From the NCBI RefSeq assembly GCF_002934235.1, contig NZ_PTIS01000003.1:124001-188000 (forward strand): a stretch of DNA of 64,000 nucleotides, in the 5' to 3' direction. Below the pieces are notes generated by a model. That model was not told where the DNA came from and made no database searches. It worked only from the letters and a program-made list of their open reading frames with translations. A program made the translations under genes and the position numbers. Numbering within the stretch: position 1 is the first letter of the stretch; the number at the start of each line of letters is the position of its first letter. This document shows, piece by piece, positions 35,331 to 43,457 of this stretch. The stretch is from Clostridium algidicarnis DSM 15099. Lineage in GTDB: Bacteria; Bacillota; Clostridia; Clostridiales; Clostridiaceae.

Positions 35331-36710
35331 ATGATTAATGGTTTGAATATGACACCCTATGAATTAGGGGAGAGCGGAAATGTAGAAAATATAGTACATA
35401 TTATAGAATATATAAAAGATGGAAGCATTAATGAAAAAAGGTTAGCCGCATCTGCTCTTAGGAAAATGTCTGTTTATTATAAAGAAGATTGCAATAAGGC
35501 TATAGACTATCTTATACAAAATTTAAATACTACAGCGCCACAGCTTAGACAATACTCTCTAAAAGCATTAAAAGAATTAGATTTAAGTGAGGAACATTTA
35601 TTTATTTTAAAAAAACACATAAAGAAAGAGGATAAACAGTATAATACTATCATATATGATGAAATTTTCAGCAAGTATCAATATGGTAAAAATGATATTA
35701 TAAAAGAAACTATTTGTGCTAATAATTTATCTAATTTGTCTATAATGGAGTATTTTAATGGTACAAAGGAGATTCCTTTAAAGTTAAAAGAAGATTATAA
35801 AAATAAATCACAAGTATTTATAAATAATCTTTATGAATCAGCACAGTTAATAATAAATGATAAAACACTTTTAGGAATTTTTAAAAAGAGATATTGTGTA
35901 AATAAATATTATACGCTTCAATCTTTAAGCAAAGAATATAATCTACCTAGAAACTATATTGAAGATTCTATGGAAAATTGTATCAATAAGATTGCAGAGT
36001 CCATAAGCGAAGAATTGCAAAAGGAAGATCGTGGAGATAAATTTATAAACTTATATAATAGTATTACACATATTCTTAAAATGGAGGAAAAAAGGACATT
36101 TATAGAGAGATTAGTTTTATTTTTATATTGGGGATTTCCTAAAAGTCATTTAAAACTTATGGTTAAAGTAATAATGATGATTATTTATAATAATCCAAAA
36201 GAATGGAAACAAGAATCTGTAATCTCATCTTATGAAAAGTTTCTGGATAATTTACATAAAAGCAAACTAAAAGATGATTTTAGAAAGATATTATATAAAA
36301 ATGTTTCTTGGCCAGAAAATATAAAGATACTAGGCATAGAACAATTTAAGATCATAAATACTATTGACTATTTAAAAAAGGATTTAGAGAAAAAAGGTAA
36401 ATTTATTAAAAGTGAAAAGCTGAATATGAATATATATTATAAGTCTTTATATCAAAAAGATTTATTGAAAAATTTAGAGTTACTAGAAGAAGTAATTTTT
36501 TATAGCACGTTTAACTTCAGATTAAAAGGGCATAGTGATGGAGAGTATTATATTAATGATATTTTTTTTGTTTTGAAGGATGGAAGATCGGTTGTAGTTC
36601 TTACACCTGTTAATGAAAAAGATTTAACCAAAGTAAATAAAAATCGGGACTTAGCTTTTGAAAATTTATGCAAAGAAAAAGGCCTGGGTATATGGATATT
36701 TAAATCTTAG
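35331..36710 (+). CDS. HEAT-repeat protein of unknown function
   Basis: The product has 459 residues from ATG 35331, which sits 6 bases after AAGGTG; an in-frame GTG at 35322 lies in the SD itself. Residues about 15-90 look like two or three HEAT/armadillo-type helical repeats (E-K-R-L-A-A-S-A-L-R-K-M, then A-P-Q-L-R-Q-Y-S-L-K-A-L-K-E). The middle is helical and rich in Lys, Tyr and Asn. The last 60 residues appear as a small alpha-beta unit with D-G-R-S-V-V-V-L-T-P. There is no signal or membrane segment, so it is probably cytoplasmic. I do not recognise the family. It stands alone between oppositely arranged genes. Confidence 0.78.
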   Translation: MINGLNMTPYELGESGNVENIVHIIEYIKDGSINEKRLAASALRKMSVYYKEDCNKAIDYLIQNLNTTAPQLRQYSLKALKELDLSEEHLFILKKHIKKEDKQYNTIIYDEIFSKYQYGKNDIIKETICANNLSNLSIMEYFNGTKEIPLKLKEDYKNKSQVFINNLYESAQLIINDKTLLGIFKKRYCVNKYYTLQSLSKEYNLPRNYIEDSMENCINKIAESISEELQKEDRGDKFINLYNSITHILKMEEKRTFIERLVLFLYWGFPKSHLKLMVKVIMMIIYNNPKEWKQESVISSYEKFLDNLHKSKLKDDFRKILYKNVSWPENIKILGIEQFKIINTIDYLKKDLEKKGKFIKSEKLNMNIYYKSLYQKDLLKNLELLEEVIFYSTFNFRLKGHSDGEYYINDIFFVLKDGRSVVVLTPVNEKDLTKVNKNRDLAFENLCKEKGLGIWIFKS

Positions 36711-36871
36711 TAGTTTATTTAGTAGCTTATAATGGAACTGTATTAATTAAATTTATACATAAGTAATATTTAAAACATTGTTTAATTTTATAAGTAAGGC
36801 TTTATTAAAAGAATATAGGTATGATATACTATATAATAAATGTTATATAGTAGTTGAAAGGTGAGTTTATC

Positions 36872-37750
36872 ATGAATAGTTTAGAAGATATAATTAAGAA
36901 TGTTAAATTATTAGAAAACCTTTATGATGATTTAAGAATAGTAGATCCTATAAAAAAGAAGGTAGTTTATCATAAAGGAATTAATAATGTTCCTGTTGAT
37001 AAAAATTGCTATGACTTTTGGAGAAAAAAAAGCCATTGTGAGAACTGCATATCTTCAAGAGCTTTAGTAGAAAAAGATAATTGTGTAAAGATTGAGTATA
37101 CTGGGAACAAGGTTCTTTTAATTATGGCAACTAAGATACTTTATAGTGATAATAGATATATACTTGAAACATTTAAAGATATAACTAATATAGGGATTAT
37201 AGCTGATATAGAAAATAAGTCAGAAGAATATATATTAAGTTACATTAAAGATATGAATAACAAAATTATAAGAGATGATTTAACTGGTATATATAATAGA
37301 AGATATATAAATGATAAATTACCTGTAGATATAATTTCTGTTAAATTATCTAAAATGCCTTGTACAGTTGTGATGATTGATATAGATGATTTTAAAATAG
37401 TAAATGATGAAAATGGTCATCTTATAGGGGATAATGTATTAAAAGATTTTAGTCAATTTATAAATCATAAGGTTAATAGTGTAAATGGATGGATAGGTCG
37501 TTATGGAGGAGAAGAATTTTTTATTTCACTTCCTAAGATGGATAAAGAGGAAAGTAAAACTTTTATTGAAGAAATAAGATTAGAAATAGAAAACCTATGT
37601 TTCAATTATGAAAAAAAGTGTCTTAAGGTCACTATTAGTGGTGGTATATATGAGATTAAAGGATCTGAAGAAATAGATGAAGTTTTTAGAAATACTGACA
37701 AAAGACTTTATAATGCTAAACATAAGGGGAAGAATCGTATAGAAATGTAA
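36872..37750 (+). CDS. Soluble diguanylate cyclase with Cys-rich PAS-like sensor
   Basis: The product has 292 residues from ATG 36872 after GAAAGGTGA; an in-frame TTG at 36854 precedes the SD and is rejected. The GGDEF domain (about 125-292) has an intact R-Y-G-G-E-E-F loop and D-I-D-D-F-K-I-V-N-D, so it should make c-di-GMP. The N-terminal sensor carries clustered cysteines: N-C-Y-D-F-W, H-C-E-N-C-I-S and D-N-C. These could bind metal, an iron-sulfur cluster or heme, or act as a redox switch. No membrane segment is present. Confidence 0.9.
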   Translation: MNSLEDIIKNVKLLENLYDDLRIVDPIKKKVVYHKGINNVPVDKNCYDFWRKKSHCENCISSRALVEKDNCVKIEYTGNKVLLIMATKILYSDNRYILETFKDITNIGIIADIENKSEEYILSYIKDMNNKIIRDDLTGIYNRRYINDKLPVDIISVKLSKMPCTVVMIDIDDFKIVNDENGHLIGDNVLKDFSQFINHKVNSVNGWIGRYGGEEFFISLPKMDKEESKTFIEEIRLEIENLCFNYEKKCLKVTISGGIYEIKGSEEIDEVFRNTDKRLYNAKHKGKNRIEM

Positions 37751-37791
37751 TTTAAAAAATTAATATATTATAGATATAAGGGGGAGTAACA

Positions 37792-37884
37792 ATGAAAAAT
37801 AAATCGAAGTTTACCATAACTCTATTAGCTTTAACAGCATTAGTTTCTATAATAAATAATGATAAAAAGACTAAAAGAGAATAG
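37792..37884 (+). CDS. 30-residue hydrophobic small protein
   Basis: A very good SD (AAGGGGGAG) stands 6-7 bases before ATG 37792. The 30 codons encode a basic N-terminus (M-K-N-K-S-K), a hydrophobic segment of about 14 residues (T-I-T-L-L-A-L-T-A-L-V-S-I-I) and a charged tail K-K-T-K-R-E, then TAG. It lies between the diguanylate cyclase gene and a bidirectional terminator. The layout suggests a small membrane-associated protein. No family is recognised. Confidence 0.6.
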   Translation: MKNKSKFTITLLALTALVSIINNDKKTKRE

Positions 37885-37905
37885 GCTCTTTAGAGCCTAT
37901 TTAAA
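37880..37905. terminator. Bidirectional terminator between the small protein gene and DUF948
   Basis: ATAGGCTC at 37881-37888 pairs with GAGCCTAT at 37893-37900. The leftward strand reads into a T-rich stretch. Confidence 0.65.
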
Positions 37906-38232
37906 AAATACATTTTTAACTATTGATATTATCTCTTTTAAAGTAATAAGATAACCTTCTACATCCTCCTTTATGTCTATAGCATCTGCGGTTGTAGTAG
38001 TTAGAACTTCGCTTATATCCTTAATATTATCTGTAATCTCTGCTATGTTTTGGGAAGCTTTAGGAAGGTAATTTGTGACTTTATTTATATTTAATTCATT
38101 TTCACCTAGAATTTTGTCTACTCTAGATAAAACTTTACTTAATTTGTTTAAGGCCATTATTAAATATATTAATGCAGCAGCAGCTAGTATACCTAAGATT
38201 GTATATCCTAAACCTGAAAATGTTACATACAT
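37897..38232 (-). CDS. DUF948-like single-pass membrane protein
   Basis: The product has 111 residues. One N-terminal membrane helix (about 10-28) is followed by a helical tail typical of DUF948 (L-S-K-V-L-S-R-V-D-K-I-L and later I-T-D-N-I-K-D-I). It lies 17 bases after a YtxH-type gene on the same strand, a common Firmicutes pair linked to general or envelope stress. The exact function is unknown. Confidence 0.8.
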   Translation of the reverse strand: MYVTFSGLGYTILGILAAAALIYLIMALNKLSKVLSRVDKILGENELNINKVTNYLPKASQNIAEITDNIKDISEVLTTTTADAIDIKEDVEGYLITLKEIISIVKNVFFK

Positions 38233-38249
38233 CTTAAAATCTACCTCCT

Positions 38250-38720
38250 TTACTTTTCAGAATTATTAGCGTTAGAGTCATCATTTTTTTCTTCTACATA
38301 ATCTTTTATCTTTGATTTAGCTTCTTTATAATTTTCTTTAGCATCTTCCTTAGTTTCATTTACAACGTTTTGTACTTCTGATGCAGTTTCTTCAACGATA
38401 TCTGCAGCATCTTCTACAACTTCTTTTGATTCGTTTAATTTACTTTTTATTTTAGCCTTCGCTTCAGCACTTTTACATTTAAAATCCTCAGCCTTAACTT
38501 TAATATTTTCGCCTAAACCTTGAGTTTTATCTTTAACAGTATCATTTAAGTTTTGAGCAGCGTTTTTAATGTCCTCTCTAGTGCCCTTGCCAGACTTTGG
38601 AGCAAGTAATACTCCTGCAAGCGCACCTGCAGTTGTTCCGATTAGTGCATTTGTTAGAGCACGCGTTCTTTCTTTTCTTTTAATTTCTTTTTTCTTCTTT
38701 TCTAACATTGATTTTAACAT
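38250..38720 (-). CDS. YtxH-like protein
   Basis: The product has 156 residues. The hydrophobic, Gly/Ala-rich N-terminal segment A-L-I-G-T-T-A-G-A-L-A-G-V-L-L-A-P-K-S-G-K is the YtxH hallmark. A long Lys/Glu/Ala helical region resembling apolipoprotein or LEA repeats follows. The SD AAGGAGG stands about 9 bases before the ATG at 38720. It is probably co-transcribed with the DUF948 gene. A stress-related role is known for the family only in general terms. Confidence 0.85.
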   Translation of the reverse strand: MLKSMLEKKKKEIKRKERTRALTNALIGTTAGALAGVLLAPKSGKGTREDIKNAAQNLNDTVKDKTQGLGENIKVKAEDFKCKSAEAKAKIKSKLNESKEVVEDAADIVEETASEVQNVVNETKEDAKENYKEAKSKIKDYVEEKNDDSNANNSEK

Positions 38721-38904
38721 TGAATATACCTCCTTAGTTTCTTTTAAATAAAATAAATATCGTGGATTATAAAGAGTGAGACAGAAATTATTAACAACTA
38801 ATGAAAAATACTCTTTAATAGATATTATGTACCATTATATCTACTTTTTTTGCTTAATTCAACATATTAAATTAGTTTTAGGGAAATTGATTAATTATTT
38901 AGAG

Positions 38905-38948
38905 TTATTGGTACATTGATAATGATGATTTTATCAATGTACCAATAA
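38905..38948. repeat. Isolated 18-base perfect inverted repeat
   Basis: TTATTGGTACATTGATAA at 38905-38922 is exactly inverted at 38931-38948, with an 8-base loop. It sits in the middle of the 391-base gap between the divergent ytxH and CBS genes. No T-run follows on either strand and no gene ends here, so it does not look like a terminator. Apart from this and the CBS promoter, nothing else is seen in the gap. Confidence 0.75.
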
Positions 38949-39033
38949 AGCTTATTGATTTTAGTCACTTATATATGAGATATACATAATATGATACTGT
39001 GTATTATTAAAGTATTTGTAAAGTTTTTAAATT

Positions 39034-39065
39034 TGTTTATTATTAATGAAATTTTATGATAAAAT
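39034..39065 (+). promoter_or_regulatory. Extended -10 promoter for the CBS-domain gene
   Basis: TG at 39057-39058, one base, then TAAAAT at 39060-39065; TTGTTT at 39034 may serve as a poorly spaced -35. The transcript would begin about 40 bases before the ATG at 39112. Confidence 0.4.
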
Positions 39066-39111
39066 ATACTTAGAGAATAAAAAGAAATTTTTCAAGAGGA
39101 AAGGATTTAAA

Positions 39112-39522
39112 ATGAATATTGCATTTTTTATTACACCTAAAAATGATGTTGTCCATGAAACTTTAGATGCTACAATGAGACAAGTATTAGAAAGGATGGA
39201 GTATCACGGTTATACAGCTATACCACTTATAGACTCGGAAGGTAAATATGTGGGGACATTGACAGAGGGAGATTTATTATGGAAGTTAAAAAACACTCCA
39301 GAACTTACTTTTAAAAATACATCAAAGGTAAGTATAGAAGATGTGCCAAGAAGAACAAAACATAAATCTGTATCTATAAATGCTAATATTGAAAGTTTAA
39401 TATCACTTTCTATTAGTCAAAACTTTGTTCCGGTGGTAGATGATAATGGAATATTTATAGGAATAATCAAGAGAAGTGATATAATAAACTACTGTTATCA
39501 AAATATGGAAAGCTTAAGTTAA
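39112..39522 (+). CDS. CBS-domain pair protein
   Basis: The product has 136 residues from ATG 39112 after AGAGGAAAGG. An upstream in-frame ATG at 39046 lies over the promoter and is rejected. Two CBS motifs make up the whole protein: residues about 5-65 (H-G-Y-T-A-I-P-L-I-D-S-E-G-K-Y-V-G-T-L-T-E-G-D) and 75-130 (N-F-V-P-V-V-D-D-N-G-I-F-I-G-I-I-K-R-S-D). Such stand-alone pairs bind adenine nucleotides and may sense energy state. The partner is unknown. Confidence 0.88.
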   Translation: MNIAFFITPKNDVVHETLDATMRQVLERMEYHGYTAIPLIDSEGKYVGTLTEGDLLWKLKNTPELTFKNTSKVSIEDVPRRTKHKSVSINANIESLISLSISQNFVPVVDDNGIFIGIIKRSDIINYCYQNMESLS

Positions 39523-39530
39523 TAATATTA

Positions 39531-39565
39531 AGAAAACTACTTCTTTTTAGAAGTAGTTTTAATTA
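39531..39565 (+). terminator. Intrinsic terminator after the CBS gene
   Basis: AAAACTACTTCT at 39533-39544 pairs with AGAAGTAGTTTT at 39549-39560. Confidence 0.85.
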
Positions 39566-39598
39566 TTTATAGAAAATTTTTGAAAGGAAAATATACTT

Positions 39599-40369
39599 AT
39601 GAAAGTTATAATTTCACCAGCAAAATCTTTAGAATTTAAGAAACATATACCTTATGAAACTTATTCTAAACCAGAGTTTTTAAATTGTGCTGAATATTTA
39701 ATAGAAGAATTAAAAGAATTATCAAAAGAAGAGATAGGAAATCTCATGAATATTAGCTATAAGCTATCAGAAATTAATTTTTATCGTTATAAAAGTTGGA
39801 ATAAAAATTTACATGAAGGTACTAGGCAAGCTATATATGCTTTTGATGGAGATGTTTATAAAGGTTTAAATTCCTATGATTTTAATAAATCAGAAATAGA
39901 TTTTGCTCAAAACAATCTTAGAATATTATCAGGGCTTTATGGTGTTCTTAGACCTTTAGATTTAATAAAGCCTTATAGATTAGAAATGGGTATTAAATTA
40001 GAAAATGATAAAGGAAATAATTTATATAAATATTGGGAGTATAGATTAACTAATTATATTAATAATGATTTAAAAGAAGATAAAGAAAAGATACTACTAA
40101 ACTTAGCATCAAAAGAGTATTCTAAAGTTCTCAATAGAGGGTATATGGATAAAGATATAAAAATAATATCTCCTGTATTTAAGGAGTATAAAAATAATAA
40201 TTATAAAATAGTAGCTATATATGCAAAAAAGGCAAGAGGGTTAATGGCTCAGTATATAATTAAAAATAAAATAAATAAACTAGAAGAAATAAAAGAATTT
40301 AATTTAGAAGGATACGCTTTTAGGGAAGATATGAGTACTGAAGAGACTATAGTTTTTACTAGAGGGTAA
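39599..40369 (+). CDS. yaaA: Peroxide stress protein YaaA (DUF328)
   Basis: The product has 256 residues, about the family length. Hallmark segments are M-K-V-I-I-S-P-A-K-S-L at the start, then R-Q-A-I-Y-A-F-D-G-D-V-Y-K-G-L near 77-91, and L-S-G-L-Y-G-V-L-R-P-L-D near 108-119. The C-terminal F-N-L-E-G-Y-A-F completes the family pattern. In E. coli YaaA binds DNA and limits iron-driven damage during peroxide stress. SD GAAAGGAAA precedes the ATG. Confidence 0.93.
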   Translation: MKVIISPAKSLEFKKHIPYETYSKPEFLNCAEYLIEELKELSKEEIGNLMNISYKLSEINFYRYKSWNKNLHEGTRQAIYAFDGDVYKGLNSYDFNKSEIDFAQNNLRILSGLYGVLRPLDLIKPYRLEMGIKLENDKGNNLYKYWEYRLTNYINNDLKEDKEKILLNLASKEYSKVLNRGYMDKDIKIISPVFKEYKNNNYKIVAIYAKKARGLMAQYIIKNKINKLEEIKEFNLEGYAFREDMSTEETIVFTRG

Positions 40370-40488
40370 GTATTTGAAGTTAAATTTCCATATAAATACA
40401 CCTGGGAGTGAAGGAAAAGTACGCAGGAGCTGTTTTTATGATATAATTTTAATGTAGATATATAATTTTATGATTAGGAGTGGATTTT

Positions 40489-41748
40489 ATGGAAGATAAT
40501 ATAAAAAATGAAGAGTTAAAATTAGAGGACGTTGTAAAAGATGAGGTAACTAAGGAAAACCAGAAAATAGAATCACCAGAAAAGGTAGAGGTAGTAGATA
40601 CAAAGGAAGAAGAAATTACTAAAGATGCTTATGATTTTAAAAAGATTCAAAAAGATGACCTTATAACTGGAACTGTAATTAAGGTAAATAAAGAAGAAGT
40701 ATTTGTAAATATAAACTATATGGCAGATGGTATAATACCAAAATCTGAAGCTATAGAGAATGTTGAAGAAGAATTAGATACTTTATTTAAAGAAGGTGAC
40801 AAAGTAAATGTGTTAGTAATGGAAATAAATGATGGCGAGGGAAATGTACTTTTATCTAAGAACAAAGCCGAAGCTATTAAGGTTTGGGATGACTTTGAAG
40901 AATCTCTAAAAGACTCTACTTTGTTACAAGTAATGATAAAAGAGGAAGTTAAAGGTGGGCTGATAGCATATATAAAAGGTGTTAGATTATTTTTACCAGC
41001 ATCTCATGTTTCAATAAGACATATAGATAACCTAAAAGATTTTATAGGAAAATCTTTAGATGTTAGAGTGATTGAATTAGATAGAGCAAAGGGAAATGTA
41101 GTAATTTCTAGAAAAGTAGTAGAATTAGATGAGCAAAACAAAAAAAGTGAAGAACTTTGGAAAGAACTTAAAATTGGCGAAAAAAGAAATGGTGAGGTAG
41201 TTAGGTTAGCAAGATTTGGAGCTTTTGTTGATATTGGTGGTATACAAGGGTTGGTTCATATATCTGATCTTTCATGGAAGAGGATATCAGATCCACAAGA
41301 AGTAGTATCTGTAGGGGATGAAGTTCAAGTATATATATTGGATTTTGATAAAGAAAAAAATAGGGTATCACTTGGACTTAAAGATTTAGAAGAGGATCCT
41401 TGGAACACAGTAAATACTAAATATAAAGTAAATGATATTGTTGAAGCAAATATAAGTAACATTGCAAAATTTGGAGCATTTGTTGAAATAGAGCCAGGAG
41501 TAGAGGGCCTTGTACCTTTAGGCGAAATACAAGAAGAAAGAGTAATAAATGCATCGGATATCTTAGAAAAGGGTCAAAAGGTTAAAGTTAAGATATTAAA
41601 TATGGATGTTGATGCTCATAGAATAACATTAAGTATAAAAGAGGCCATTGATGATGGAATAGATTATTCATCCTTTAATGAAAAGGGAGACAATATAACT
41701 CTTGCTGATATATTAGGAGATAAATTAAAAAACTTTAAAATAAAGTAA
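40489..41748 (+). CDS. S1 RNA-binding domain protein (four S1 repeats, ribosomal S1 homologue)
   Basis: The product has 419 residues from ATG 40489, 8 bases after TTAGGAG; the in-frame GTG at 40480 overlaps the SD. After an acidic N-terminal region of about 50 residues come four S1 domains, roughly 55-125, 140-210, 225-295 and 310-382. The third and fourth have the classic V-V-R-L-A-R-F-G-A-F-V-D-I and I-A-K-F-G-A-F-V-E-I cores. The order matches the four-repeat S1 homologues of Firmicutes (YpfD type), which bind RNA and assist translation or RNA turnover. In some clostridia this protein is fused to IspH; here it is alone. Confidence 0.92.
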   Translation: MEDNIKNEELKLEDVVKDEVTKENQKIESPEKVEVVDTKEEEITKDAYDFKKIQKDDLITGTVIKVNKEEVFVNINYMADGIIPKSEAIENVEEELDTLFKEGDKVNVLVMEINDGEGNVLLSKNKAEAIKVWDDFEESLKDSTLLQVMIKEEVKGGLIAYIKGVRLFLPASHVSIRHIDNLKDFIGKSLDVRVIELDRAKGNVVISRKVVELDEQNKKSEELWKELKIGEKRNGEVVRLARFGAFVDIGGIQGLVHISDLSWKRISDPQEVVSVGDEVQVYILDFDKEKNRVSLGLKDLEEDPWNTVNTKYKVNDIVEANISNIAKFGAFVEIEPGVEGLVPLGEIQEERVINASDILEKGQKVKVKILNMDVDAHRITLSIKEAIDDGIDYSSFNEKGDNITLADILGDKLKNFKIK

Positions 41749-41758
41749 CATAACAATT

Positions 41759-41805
41759 AAAATAAGAGAAGATTACGAAAGTGATCTTCTCTTATTTTAA
41801 TTTTA
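41759..41805 (+). terminator. Intrinsic terminator after the S1-domain gene
   Basis: AAAATAAGAGAAGAT at 41759-41773 pairs perfectly with 41784-41798, followed by T-rich sequence. Confidence 0.9.
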
Positions 41806-41903
41806 ATATAGATTTTAATAATAACTATAATAAGTTGAAAAATTATGTTAAAATACAATATATTATGTCTTATTTTAAGAAATATTGTAAGAGGTGGATT
41901 ACT

Positions 41904-42452
41904 ATGAGCGTTGAAAATAAAACAAAAGAATTTATGCCCTATGGAAATGCATTTTATTTTGAAGAACCAAAACTAAATAAAAGAAAATGTATTTCAGGAT
42001 TAATCATGTTAATACTTTTCTCATTAATAAACCCTTTACTGATAATAGGAGTTGTAATTTATCTTTTTTATATAATATACAAGATAAGAGTGTATAAATC
42101 TAAAGAAAGTGTAGAGGTTTCAAATGCTATAAGCCTATATAAAAGAGGAAGTTATAAAGAAAGTTTAATACATATAAATAAGGCCATAGAAGAAAAACCC
42201 AATAATTCTAAGTTTAATATAATTAAGGCTTTAAATCATTTTAAACTAGGAGAATATGAAAAGTATATAATTTGTATAAATAAAGTTCCCTATAAGATTT
42301 TAAAAAATGATTTGGATTTACAGTTAAAATTAGGAGAAAGCTATGAAAAAATAGAAGAGTATGAAAAGGCAAAGGATATGTATATGCAATTGTATGAGAT
42401 ATTTCCAAAAAGCTCTTATTTAAAAGAAAAAATAAACAATTTAAGTAGGTGA
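41904..42452 (+). CDS. Small membrane protein with TPR-like repeats
   Basis: The product has 182 residues from ATG 41904 after AAGAGGTGG; longer frames would start inside the preceding terminator. A hydrophobic segment at about 29-58 is probably one or two membrane passes. The C-terminal half has tetratricopeptide-type helices (Y-K-R-G-S-Y-K-E-S-L-I-H-I-N-K-A-I-E-E-K-P-N, then Y-E-K-A-K-D-M-Y-M-Q-L-Y). The stop overlaps the SD of the pseudo-receiver gene, so the two are probably translated together. Confidence 0.85.
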   Translation: MSVENKTKEFMPYGNAFYFEEPKLNKRKCISGLIMLILFSLINPLLIIGVVIYLFYIIYKIRVYKSKESVEVSNAISLYKRGSYKESLIHINKAIEEKPNNSKFNIIKALNHFKLGEYEKYIICINKVPYKILKNDLDLQLKLGESYEKIEEYEKAKDMYMQLYEIFPKSSYLKEKINNLSR

Positions 42453-42457
42453 ATGTG

Positions 42458-43315
42458 TTGAAAAGAGTTGTAATTTTAGATAGTAAGCATTACATAAGAT
42501 ATCGAGTAAAAGAATTAATAGGAAAAGAAGATATGGAAGTATATGAAGCTTCTAATTATTCCCAGCTTTTAACTAGACTTGGAGAATTAAAAAATTCTGT
42601 AGACCTTATAATTATTGAAATTAATTTAAAAGAAGAGGATGGAATAGAAGTAATACAAAAGATTAGGAAGAAAAAAATAGATATTCCCTTTATGGTACTT
42701 ACAAATCTTAACACTATGGATGCATTTTCAAGAGCTATAAAAGAAGGCGCAGTAGATTATTTTGTAAAGCCTTTTGATGAAATTAAGTTTAATGAAAGGG
42801 TAAATAGACATGTTAATGGAGACTTTGGAATAAACCCTATTAGAATAGAGAATGGAAATAAAAATAATTTACATATTGATGATTATATTGAATATGAGAT
42901 TGAAAAAGCCAGGTCTAAAAAATATTCATTATCAATTATAATGACGGTATTTTTTAAATCATTAAGGGATTTAACTATGGATATAAATAATGATAACATG
43001 TTAATTGAAGATTATGTTTATGGAAAATTAAAAAGTATATTGCCAGAAGTACAATATTTTGAAAAGTACGGTTTTAGAACTTTCATAGGGATCTACCCCA
43101 ATACTGATGAGAAAGGTATAAATGCATCATCAAGAAATATGCTTGATAAAATTAAAAAGTTAAAAGATATGGATAGTATATTAAAAGAATATTATTTTGA
43201 TAATGTTGAAATAACATTCCCATCAGAAGGTATAGATAAAAAACAAATAATAGAGAAGTTAACAAATAAAATGGAAGAAAAAATAAAAGCAAAGCAAAAT
43301 CAAACTATAAATTAA
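42458..43315 (+). CDS. Pseudo-receiver (Glu at phosphoacceptor site) fused to a degenerate GGDEF domain
   Basis: The product has 285 residues from TTG 42458, with AGGTGA at 42447-42452 as SD; GTG 42455 is an alternative. The receiver domain (1-118) keeps T82 and K104 of the response-regulator active site. Position 54, normally the phosphorylated Asp, is Glu, and the usual second acidic residue at 9 is Ser. The C-terminal half aligns by pattern with GGDEF, but the catalytic loop reads K-Y-G-F-R-T-F in place of R-Y-G-G-D-E-F and the metal Asp of the first motif is absent. It should neither accept phosphate nor make c-di-GMP. A fixed-on scaffold or protein-binding role is my inference. Confidence 0.82.
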   Translation: MKRVVILDSKHYIRYRVKELIGKEDMEVYEASNYSQLLTRLGELKNSVDLIIIEINLKEEDGIEVIQKIRKKKIDIPFMVLTNLNTMDAFSRAIKEGAVDYFVKPFDEIKFNERVNRHVNGDFGINPIRIENGNKNNLHIDDYIEYEIEKARSKKYSLSIIMTVFFKSLRDLTMDINNDNMLIEDYVYGKLKSILPEVQYFEKYGFRTFIGIYPNTDEKGINASSRNMLDKIKKLKDMDSILKEYYFDNVEITFPSEGIDKKQIIEKLTNKMEEKIKAKQNQTIN

Positions 43316-43457
43316 TTATATTTACAAATTGATTATGATTATAAGTTAATTTATAACATAAATAGTTATTTTGTTTTTATAATGAAAACTATACTCATTT
43401 GTGATAGTATGTATATATATTAAGAATATTTTTGATTTATAAGAGAGGAAGGATAAT

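Noticed and set aside
40390-40440. GC-richer patch before the S1-domain gene, as a possible small RNA or riboswitch
   Set aside because: No stable stem or known motif could be traced by eye; it may only be untranslated leader.
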